This document shows, one piece after another, positions 28,201 to 37,906 of a DNA stretch of 64,000 nucleotides. A model generated the notes under the pieces. That model did no database searches, had not been told where the DNA came from, and saw only the letters and a program-made list of their open reading frames with translations. The DNA is taken from the NCBI GenBank assembly GCA_013396525.1, contig VWYX01000208.1:594701-658700 (forward strand). Reading direction: 5' to 3'. The position numbers and the translations under genes were made by a program. Within the stretch, counting starts at the first letter, position 1; each line of letters begins with the position of its first letter. This DNA comes from Chaetorhynchus papuensis. Its lineage: Eukaryota > Chordata > Aves > Passeriformes > Rhipiduridae.

Positions 28201-31200
28201 AGTAAATACTATTCAAGAGTAAAACTGAAACATTTAGGCTTCTTTCTTGCAGTGAAATAAACCTATTTGTGCTAGAAAACAGAGTTTCTGTGAGCAACAT
28301 GTATTCTGAATGCCTTTTCTGGGCTTTATTTGGGATTTAGTGTCACAGCAACAGCAGCCAGCATCGGGGCTGCAGGCGTGCCCCAAGCCGGACTTGTCAC
28401 CATGGTGATTGTGCTGAGTGCTGTTGGCCTGCCTGCTGAGGATGTTACTCTGATCATTGCAGTTGACTGGCTTCTGTAAGTTTAAGGCTCTTCATATTTA
28501 ATTACTTTTCCTTTTTCTTTTTCTTTTTTTTTTAATGTTTGCATAAGTTGTGTTGAAATGTGTGAGTCTGAGGAAGAAAAGCAATAAAATCATTTAGGAC
28601 TGTTGCAGAAAATGAACAAAGATTATTCTTATGGCCAGGCTTGTTCAGAGTTGAATGTTGTAATGGCTTTAATTGTGAGAGAATTCCTACTGCATGGGAT
28701 GGCAGTGAATAACCTCACATGCAGAGATGCTTTCAGCCTTAAGTAGTGGCCACAGCACTAATAAATCATGAGTACCTTCCTCAAGACAGACAAATCTGAC
28801 ACTACCAAGAAATGTCTCTAGAATGTCAAAGATGCTACCACGTTATGCTAAACACATACATCATTCATAAAAATCAAATGTAGCCACAAGCTGCAAAGCA
28901 TATAATATCCATACACTGGCAGTGGAGCACAACATGAGCAAAGCAAAACTGGCCCTGGACTCCACATGCACACGTATGGCAGGCTGTACATGGGTCTGTG
29001 CTGACAGCACTGCTTTATTAGGGCTGTTCTTCACCAAGAGCACTGGCCCAGCCCTTGATCAACAGCACACATGTAAATTCAGAAAGTGTTCCTTATGTCT
29101 AATCCCAACCACCTCAGAGCACTTCCAAACCTCTCAGTCCCATTCATCAGCTCTTTCTGGAGAGAAGCCTTTTTGCCAGAAATCTTTTCTGTTCAAGTTA
29201 TACCAGTGTTTATCTCTGCTAAAAGATACACACTTTTGCTATTTGCAAAAGCCCAAAGAATCACAGAGTGTATTCTGGAGGTCAGAAGGACATCAATACT
29301 CAGATTTGTCCCATGATACATAGGGTCACAAGTTAAGGAGTATAATTTTAGTTCTTTTGCCTCCTAAACTGTGTGAGCTTTAGTGCTCAGCCCAAGGTAT
29401 TGTTCACCTGCAGTAACTTAGCATGGATGACATTTCACTGGTATCAATTCAGCGATCTTAATAATTTCATAATATTTGCATGTCTTCTTCAGGTTTACTT
29501 ACACTCAAGATAAATACCTTGCTGTTCCTCCTCCACCCTTTCCAATCATTTTCTTGAAGGATTTCTGGCAGCAACCTATGTATTTCACAGACATATTTAA
29601 TTTATTGGATTATATAACTCAATTTTGCAAATAGAGAGAAATGCCAGCATCCAGAAAATCCAGGCTGTTGGATGGATCCAAGAATCAATTCAATTTATGT
29701 GTAAGCATAATTTCTCCAAAGGATCCAGATCCATCCACAAGTACATTCTCCCAATCAGCTGTCTGCAATAGGGTCTAATAGTTTTGTTTGCTGTGCTCCA
29801 CAGCCATTTTGTTTTCTCCAGCTCTCTTCTATTCCTAATGGGCATTTAACATTTTTAAGGATCAGTACAAACCACTGGCTCAGAGCAGGTGTCTAAAGAG
29901 TCTAAGAACAGAACAAATGTATATTGGTTCTTTTTCCAAAGTATTTTCCCAGCCTCCTGCAAATTGCAGCTCACAGAATTCCTGAGTTAGAGGTGGTTTT
30001 TGTCTTCTTCTTCCATGAATGCCTCATTGCTTTGGGACCCACACTTTCCCAAGTCCTGTGGAGATGAATTCCACATCCTAATGATGTGTTGTGCAGAGAC
30101 ATAATAGAATTTTGTTTGTTTTAATCTACACCCTAATAATTTCATTTGATGCCCTCCACTTATCTGACAGGAGTGAGAGAGAAAGAGAGCAGTAATTCCT
30201 TATTTCTCATAGCAATCATGACTTTATGGATCTGATCTTTACTCCACTTTACAAGTCCACAGTTTATGTGGGGTTTAGGCACAATATTAGTACATGGAAG
30301 GTACTTGTTCCACCATGAAGCATATGAATAATTCAAGATGTTTCTAATTGAGGCATTTTTCAGACTAAGATGTGTTTTGCTGTGTAAAGTAAATTAAAAA
30401 TTAATTTAATATATCATTGCTAGTGCATGTTGCACCTCAGGAGATGGAATGCACATTTTGATTCCATGTAGACTATTAACACTTTCACCTTTCGTACTTA
30501 TTGCCTAAAATGTATAATTTTGCAAACTATTTGCTAGTAGTGGCTCATTAACAACCCACTAGTTAATTCTGAACTTACCAAGGTTATATTACATAGGCTT
30601 GAGGAGTACTTCCACATGTTAAATGAAGAATAGAAAAATTAATAGAATAGTGCTGTTATAACAGATGAGTCTCCAGTGCTATTTATCTCCTCACTTGTCA
30701 CACTGATCTTACTAGAATCTTACTTTACTGTTCTCTTTTCCTTTCCCTACCATGTATTTTCATTGCACATGGAAAACTTTTTAAGCACTGGAATTCAGCA
30801 GTTGTAGAAGTACTGTGAAATATTGTGAATATATCCACCTCAATATCTCTGCATGGAAGGAGAAACTTGTTCTGCTGCAGAACATTTCTAGTGCTCTGCA
30901 GCTGAAAAGAAAAACAGAGAAGTATGGCCTTCCACTGTCCATACCATATTTCCGTGCTGATTTTCAAACTTTGTTATATTGAAAGAGTTTGTTGTTCCTC
31001 TGCCAAGTAGCAACAGGTTGTCACATTTCTGCATGTCACATTTCTGCATATCCCATTTCTGTCTGGAGAAAAATCAATAGTGCAGGAGTATCATAGTCCT
31101 TTAAGTGACTTGTTTGGTACAAGTCTGTACGTCAGCCCTTTAACAAGGAGAAGCTAGCAGAAGACAGGCCTGCCCTTTTTCCAGGATTTGGGCCAGCTTA

Positions 31201-31905
31201 CTGAAGATACTGGGCTTAGGTGCTCCTCTGGCTGAGGACATGACTGCTAGAATGACAAAAGGCACAATGCAGACTCTGATGCTGCAGCCCACAGTCTGTC
31301 ATCACAAAGGGAACCAGCTGTGCAGCATACTTCAGGGGCCTGAGAGGTGATCCTTCCAACATTTTGTAAGGCTATGTCACAGCAGTGGAATTACTGCTCT
31401 AACAGACAAGTGATATGACTTGCAGTTTTGCATGTCCTGTACAAAACAATTTCTCATGAAAATTACTCCAGGCTTCTTCAAATACACGTGGGTAAAATTC
31501 TGTTTCTTGTTTTACAAGACTATTTTCTTTTAATTGAAGAATTACCCAAATCTGCAATGGGAAGAAAACAGCACTGCATGAGCTAGAGTACCTTACTTTT
31601 ACTAAAAGGATTTTCTAAACAATAGGATGTTTTGTCTGACAACATTTTTGTTCCATAGGGATCGATTCAGAACAATGGTGAATGTTTTGGGAGATGCCTT
31701 TGGTACAGGAGTAGTGGAGAAGCTCTCAAAAAAGGAGCTGGAGCAGATGGATGTCACCTCTGAAGTCAACATAGTCAATCCTTTTGCCCTGGAAACAGGA
31801 ATACTTGATAATGATGAAACAGAGGGCAAGAAATCTTATGTCAATGGAGGCTTTTCTGTAGATAAATCTGACACCATATCCTTCACACAGACATCCCAGT
31901 TCTAA
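13234..31905 (+). CDS. SLC1A1: Excitatory amino acid transporter 3 (EAAT3), exons 3-12, 5' end outside window
   Basis: Sodium-, proton- and potassium-coupled glutamate/aspartate (and cysteine) transporter of the plasma membrane. Ten coding exons with GT-AG borders join in frame: 13234-13326, 14925-15039, 16802-16844, 18608-18715, 20040-20224, 22183-22290, 26998-27120, 27628-27822, 28341-28475 and 31659-31905. They encode 449 residues. Human EAAT3 has 524, so about 78 N-terminal residues are upstream. Visible hallmarks are the serine-rich HP1 tip (SSSSAT, split between exons at 27120/27628), the NMDGT motif (27725-27739), the HP2 loop GAAGVPQAG (exon 28341-28475), and DWLLDRFRT across the last junction, with the Asp and Arg that define acidic amino-acid transporters. 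The tail carries the YVNGGF sorting signal and ends TSQF, a PDZ ligand. N-glycosylation sites NIS and NKT lie in the extracellular loop exons. No frameshift or stop was seen; identity is near certain. Confidence 0.97.
18608..18715 (+). other. SLC1A1: SLC1A1 exon for the variable extracellular loop
   Basis: This 36-codon exon encodes the large extracellular loop between transmembrane segments 3 and 4. It starts YKTKREKVK, as in other EAAT3 proteins, then diverges into a Thr-rich stretch (PTTTATTAKPSE) with an N-glycosylation site NIS. The neighbouring exons are highly conserved. Variation here is expected for the family because the loop is outside the transport core. Confidence 0.85.
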
Positions 31906-32833
31906 AGCCAGTAGCTTTCAGATAAAACAGGAGCACTAAGGGACGTGGCCATATGCAACATCTCAAAAAGCTTAAAGGATAATTGAGAATTAATTACATC
32001 TCACTTACATTTGATTTACTACACAGACTCTGATTCTCCTTACCAGTTCTGCCCCTTCTCATCATCTCCCTCAACACTTGGAACTCACCATTGTTAGTCC
32101 TTACTGACAGGTTGAAGAAAAAGACAGTTGTAAAATACTTTTTTTTTTTTTTTTTTTTTTTTAGAATATACACTATTACTGAGGCTGTGAAATGCCTCTC
32201 TGGAATCAGCATGCTCATAAATGGGTCATTAGCTGGGACAGCCAAATGTGTTTTACTCAGGAGTAGTACAGCACTTCACACATTACCACATCACAAAGCA
32301 CCTATATGAAATCTCTTTTTACATCCTTGCCTTCTAAACAGGTTGCACTGTACTTGACAACTCCTGTAACTTGATCATTTGCCAAAATGCTAATTTCTGC
32401 AGCTGAGGGGATACTACTTGCGTGATTCAGGAAAAAAACAGACCAGAAGGGCCTTGTAATATGTACATTTTACTGTGAATAGGATTTAGTTTTTCTTCAA
32501 TTGTGAAATAATTAGTCACTGAAAGATTTCCAGTATTTATGTAGCTAAGTTTCTCCATACCTTTCATGTGAATTCCAGCTGTTGGTATTGGCCTTCAGAT
32601 GTGAAATAAATTGCTCTGAGCTTGCTCTTCTGGCATTTGAAGAGCTTTTGTAAAATGCTACTTTACTTATTTAGGTCAACTTTGATGGCCTTGTACATTT
32701 CCATCAGAAACAGAAATAAGCCCATTTTCTGTTGTCTGCCTTTGATTTTAACAAAATATTAGTCAGCCCAAAAGTAGGCAGAGGTCATGAAGACAAAAGT
32801 GCAGAGTGCATATTCTAAATGTTTCTTCCTTGC

Positions 32834-32839
32834 AATAAA
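32834..32839 (+). terminator. Candidate polyadenylation signal of SLC1A1
   Basis: AATAAA in the context 'cttgcaataaaagcag', about 930 bases after the stop codon. An earlier AATAAA lies at 32605-32610. Either could be used for a short 3' UTR form. Confidence 0.4.
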
Positions 32840-33779
32840 AGCAGATACATATATATATATATATCTCAAGAATATAGGAATGAGACCTTTCTCATAGAAA
32901 GAAGCCACTCTCACTGAACTTTTTACACAGACTGGTTGTTTTTTGGCTCCTTGGTTTAGTTTAGTTGAACATGCAAGTTTATAGCTGCAACACCACTACA
33001 GTGCCAACCTGTCAGCTAAACTGTATCTTATGAACCATTTCTGGACCTAGAAAATCATGTCCTCAGGTGGCTTGCTATAAGATAAGAAGCACCAAGAATT
33101 TCCTCATTAAAAAATCTCCATTTTCTATAACATTTTATACAAGATTTCCATGGTGCAAAAATCACTCTCTCAAGGGAGGAGTTGCTGTAACAATTTTTTT
33201 TCTGCCTTGCACATTGAAGTAGTTAGCCATTTTATATATAAAGTAAACTGAAATTAATATACAGTTATTTGTTTGTGAATAAGCTTGTGGTAAGCATAAA
33301 ATCATACTCATACGCTAACAAAAAAACCTCCAAGTACCTGCAGTGTTATATACTCAATTCAATCCTACACTTTTGTATTTAAACAGACCAGAAGTGTGCC
33401 AAAGAGAACTGATTAAGAAGAAAATATTTACTGTAGATTTTGATAAATTGCACCTTAAATTAATGAGACATAATACTGTATTTAAATTTAACATCATAAA
33501 CTATATGAAAACGTTTATCTAATTATTGGTAAATTTATACAATATAAAGAAAATGTACAGATTGAGTAAATCAATCTTTTACCTTTGCAGAAACAGTACA
33601 AGACAGTCTTTATTTGTGCAGCTTTGCTTATGGGAGGAAAAAGCCCACCAGTTTCCATGACTAGCCTATAATCTATGCCTTGTCTTTAACTAGCTTTTTA
33701 AGTCACCCTTTTATGATCACCTTATTATGTAGTCACCCTGTTAATGTTGTACTGTGAACAGTGTTCCTGATGTGCTATG

Positions 33780-33785
33780 AATAAA
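33780..33785 (+). terminator. Candidate distal polyadenylation signal of SLC1A1
   Basis: AATAAA followed by a T-rich stretch ('tttctctctttactcttgtttt'-like, 33789 onward), which fits a downstream U-rich element. It is the best-looking distal signal before the sequence changes character at about 34.4 kb. Confidence 0.5.
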
Positions 33786-34439
33786 TAATTTCTCTCTTTA
33801 CTCTTGTTTTAGCCTACTATCCTCTTCTTACTGTAAAGTATAGAGTTCCTTTAGCTATTACAAGAAAACCAAACCCCATCAAATTCAGGATTTATGTTAT
33901 CATCTCTAGTGATTTAGCTGTAGTTTTGGCAAGAGTTACACTCTTCTTCCAATGAAATAAATGCTTAAGAGCAGAGTGCTGAGATTGCAAGGAACCTCTC
34001 TAACTACAGATGATCTGGATTGGAAGTACACTATTATTAAACACGAGGCGGGAAGCAGGGGATTGTTTACCTATTATTTATTTATCTGGATCAGATTCAG
34101 TTGAGCAGGGGTTGATGGTATTGTTTTGCCATCTGCTCACAACCAAGAGACCAAACTGTATACTGAAGATGCTCTTAAGTCCAAGAATGCTTTTCTTAAC
34201 ACAGTATTGCAGGCATGTACCTTCCATATATGTGGAAACACCCTTCATGTGTCCTCTTCTCCATAGTCTCCTGGTCTGGAAGATTTGGAGAGTGGTGGAG
34301 AGTCCCTGTTAGGCACCTGCAGATTTTGGCCCTTTACACCATGTTGTTATGTTCTTGTAGGGGTTTTGGGGCTGCAGAAGCTATCATAGGATTTGACTCT
34401 GCATTTTGAATAGTGTTTGTGGTTTTAATTTAATTTAAC

Positions 34440-36200
34440 CTGGAGGACCAAATTACCCAGGCACCCATCCCTGCTGAAATACTCAGGGACTTTTAGTTGA
34501 CTCTTAACTCTGAACAAAGAAAGTGCTTGCACATAAACATACACAGGTCTGTCAACATGCACATCAGCTGTATTAGCTCCACAAGATCTTAAATTGCATA
34601 AAAATCATCATAACATGTGCAGTTCACTTGTTTTTTAACATTCCCTGATATGAACAGAAACTGTCCAGTGGTGCATGGGCAGGGAGGAGGCAGCCAGTGG
34701 ACCCCCATTCTGGGACACCATGGGGTCCATGCCCTCATTCTGTCACCACCACCTAAAGCCCTTCTGCACCACTTGCCCTTCACAGGGTCAAGGTCCTCAA
34801 GGTGCCCAATGACCCATGTCACCTGCCCCAGACCCATGGGGACCCTTACCCTCATCTCAGGTGCCTCCTAGCTGGAGACCTCCAGTGGAGGTGGGGACTT
34901 CATGGGAACAAGGACCTCTGGGTGCTGGCATAGGATCCTGTGAGGTCAGGGACCTTCAGACTCTCAGGGGGCATGCCACTGAGGGCCATGAGTGGGTGAC
35001 ATCCCCATACTAAGGTGGTCCTGTTCCCAGCTCCATGACCCTCTACTCCCCCCAAATGCAGCTACTGTGTCAGGGTCAGGGTCATGGTCTTAAAATCACT
35101 CAGTTTTCTCACTGGAGGAGAGGTGATTTATTTAAAATTTGAGCTGTAAATCCTGGTTACATCAGAACAGATCTTAGGCACAGCTGCCTTGCCACTGCAT
35201 GTCACCAGTGGCAAAGGGACTACTGGGAGCACTGGGACTGAATGTACTGGAAGTACTAGGATGGGGGAGCTGGGCTGGCTGTGCTTGGTGTAAGGCAGCT
35301 TGGGAGGGCATTCTCATTGCATGTTTTCAGTGGGCACTGGTAGCACTGAGATGGGCTGTACTGGGAGTCCTAGTGTAGGAGTTCTGGGACTACTGGGCCA
35401 TACTGGCATGGGAGGCACTGGGGGCAATAGGAGCAGTGTGTTTTGGGGGCTGGTTTGGGGATTGGATGTGCTAGGATGAGCATTTTTGGGGAAGTATTTG
35501 GGGTCGATGGTGGATATTTGTGGGCTATGGGTTTGGGGACTATTTGGGGGGCTCTGGGGGACAAAGACTGTCTCACAGAGTGGCTACCCCCCACCATGTC
35601 TGAGCAGTGGAGTTGAAGGAGGTTTGGGAATTCAACATTCTGCTGGAGTGGGAGCTCCCTCAGGATGACAGCAACTCCAATGGCACCAGCTATGCGGTGC
35701 AGAAGGTGATGATGAAACCCCCACCTATTGCCCCCCAACTGTCCCCCGCCAGAACCCACAGCTGATGCCTGGGTCCTCCCCTGGTGTGAGGGACAGCCTG
35801 GATGCCAGTATTCCGCTTCTGGCCTTGGGGAGAACCCCAGACATGTGGGTCTCCTCCTGGTTGTGGTGGGCCACCCAGACATCTGTGTCCCATCCTGGTC
35901 CGGGGGGGGAGCATCTGGGTCCCATCCGGAGAACATCTGGATATCTGGGCCCCCTCAGGGTTGTGGAGGGCACACCAAAATCTGGATCTCTTTGGAGAGC
36001 TGTCCAGATACACTTTCCTTCCTGGTTGTGCTGGGCACCCCAAACACCTGGGCTTTTTTTGTGTTTTGGGGTGCCACTTGTCCTCTGTCTCTAGAGCCCA
36101 AAGAAGGGGTCCAGGGGGGCCCTGAGGCCATGTGTCCATGTGTGTGTCCCCAGGCCTGCCACTGAAGCCACTTGAGTTCCAGCATGACCCCTTATCACGT
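34440..36200. repeat. GC-rich degenerate minisatellite block
   Basis: Between 34.6 and 36.2 kb the sequence is built from loosely repeated GC-rich phrases. The clearest part is 35760-36060, where units of about 55-65 bases recur. They contain 'cccagacatgtgggtctcc', 'cacccagacatctgtgtccc', 'ggatatctgggccccctcag' and 'caccccaaacacctgggc', each beside a 'ggttgtggtgggc'-like phrase. Long open frames on both strands here (for example 35370-35936 minus) follow from this low-stop, repeat-like composition and are not credible genes. No function is inferred. Confidence 0.65.
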
Positions 36201-36205
36201 TCCAC

Positions 36206-37320
36206 TGTGGGGAACTGAGAGTTCTTTTAAAAATACATAGTCAGGAACTAAATTAAGTCAAGTGAGACAAACATTGTATCTGAGAACCGTTTATTGGTAA
36301 CGAAAAAGCAAAAGGAAAAGGAGTTACCCTACTAAAAAGGGTTAGAACAGACAGAGCAAGACTTAAGGAAAATGGGAAAGGAATGGGGGGGCGGGGGGAG
36401 TGACACCGAGACAGGGAGAGAGGGAAAGAGGGAGAGAGAAGGAGAGAGGGAGGAAGAGAGAGAGAGGGAGAAAGGAGACAGAGAAAAGAAGCGGGCTTTA
36501 CCACCACACGGTCGGGGAGTGCCAGCGGCGGCCCCGAGGCGGGGAGGGTGCACGCCGCCAGCCGGGGAGCCTGCGCAGCTCTCGGAGAGGCGCGGCCCCA
36601 CAGGCACAGCTCCCGCGGCGACGGGCGGCCACACACGAGGTGAGAGGGGATGGGGCAGGAGGTGCGTGACCGTGGAGAGGGTGACGGCGACGATCGCGGC
36701 GGTGGGCAAGCTTGGACGCAGGTGGCTCAGGCAGGGACGAAAAGAGGAAGCAGGCAGGGTGTTGCTGAGGGACACGGAGGCAGAACAGACGCGAGGGAGA
36801 GCACGAGCCAGCGAGGGCAGGAGACCTAAAAGGCAGGCTGGGGCCAGGGCAAAAAGCGTAAGATTCAAAAGCCCCGACTCAAAAGCAGGTTTCGAAAAGC
36901 AAGTCTCAAAAAGCCCCTCGAATCACCAAGCTGCAAATGCAAAAAGACATTCTCAAAAAAGGCCCAAGCCAAAAACCCACACTGAAAAAGCAAGTTCAGA
37001 AAGCTGCTGGGGCTTGTGACGCAGTTATTTTTTATGCCGCTGGCTCCTCCCAAAGTCAGCTTGCTGACAGGAGACCATTGTCTCAGTGCAGTGTCCCACT
37101 GCCGTCTATTGGACTCTACCTTTTGCCATGGATTGGAGAACCTCTGTGGGGTGCAGTGTCTGCGGTGTTCCCCTGCTGGCTGCCTGTCCCGTGTGAGGTC
37201 TGAAATGGTTGCCAGGCAAAGCCTGACACAAGGCTTTCCTCCATCTTCTCCTAGCTGCCTCCTGGAAGTGGCACATGTGCACCCCCTCCCCCACATGCCT
37301 CTGACAACCATTGTTGAGGC
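36206..37320 (-). mobile_element. Probable solo LTR of an endogenous retrovirus, reversed
   Basis: Read on the minus strand, this block has the layout of an LTR. A TATA-like 'cggcataaaaaat' lies near 37038, then a CG- and CT-rich section (36400-36870). Next comes 'cgttaccaataaacggttct' near 36300 with an AATAAA signal, and a short AT-rich tail ends near a plus-strand TGTGGGGAACTG at 36207. No gag, pol or env coding was seen beside it. Ends and target duplication are not proven, so this could also be a GC-rich minisatellite with a chance polyadenylation signal. Confidence 0.4.
36400..36490. repeat. GA-rich low-complexity tract
   Basis: A nearly pure purine stretch of about 90 bases made of gagag/ggaag units, with a pyrimidine-rich complement. 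It lies inside the probable LTR, where CT-rich runs are common in the transcribed part. Confidence 0.9.
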
Positions 37321-37906
37321 AAATCAAAACTGAATTGGCCTCTCACACCCCTGCTCAGCCCCATGGCTCGAAGCACTATGGCAGCTGCATCGCTGCCCTC
37401 AGCTGTGCTGTACCGGGGCAGCCCAAGGGGGGGCGACACTTGAGGGGGTGGAGGGGGTTGGGGTACCCCTAATGCTGTCCCCCCCCAGCCCAAGGTGGAA
37501 TGTGGACGAAGAGCAAGGTGAGCAAGGGAATTTTGGGATCCTTAATCACATGTCACCACAATCCAAAGTTGGGTAGCTGAAGAACAAGGGGGCCATCAGG
37601 GAGGACCCCTACAGCCAGGGGTCCCTGGCCCACCACAGCTGCAAACCCGTGACTCGATGGTCTGTAAAAAGTCCCTTCCAGTCCGGCCTCCTCCATGCCT
37701 CCGATTCAATCGGCTGCCAGGGCCAGGGGTTACCTGGCAACAAGAGACACCACAAACACAGGCACGTGCGGCTGGGGCTCAGGAAGGCAGAGGAAGAGCA
37801 GGAAGGAGGCTGCTGGCTGCCCGCATTCCCATCTGCAGCTTTCCTCCCAGCACGAGGGCTCCCATCCCCCAGGACAGGTGCTGTGTTTTTGGGCAGGGCA
37901 GCAGCC

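Larger units (their letters stand above)
31906..33800 (+). other. SLC1A1: SLC1A1 3' UTR region
   Basis: AT-rich non-coding sequence directly after the TAA stop. It holds a 23-base T run (about 32139-32161), a short AT dinucleotide run (about 32848-32866) and several AATAAA signals. There is no reading frame of note. The true 3' end cannot be fixed without transcript data. Confidence 0.6.

Noticed and set aside
35370..36205. Long minus-strand frames (188 and 171 residues) and overlapping plus-strand frames
   Set aside because: They run through GC-rich degenerate repeats, overlap on both strands and show no domain.
36332..37019. Frames of 178 and 215 residues on opposite strands
   Set aside because: Low-complexity GA/CT and CG-rich sequence within a probable LTR; no retroviral protein or other domain recognised.
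37649..37906. In-frame upstream extension of the DUF4795 protein to an earlier ATG
   Set aside because: The extension lacks family resemblance, while the ATG at 37907 starts the conserved N-terminal helix in a good initiation context.
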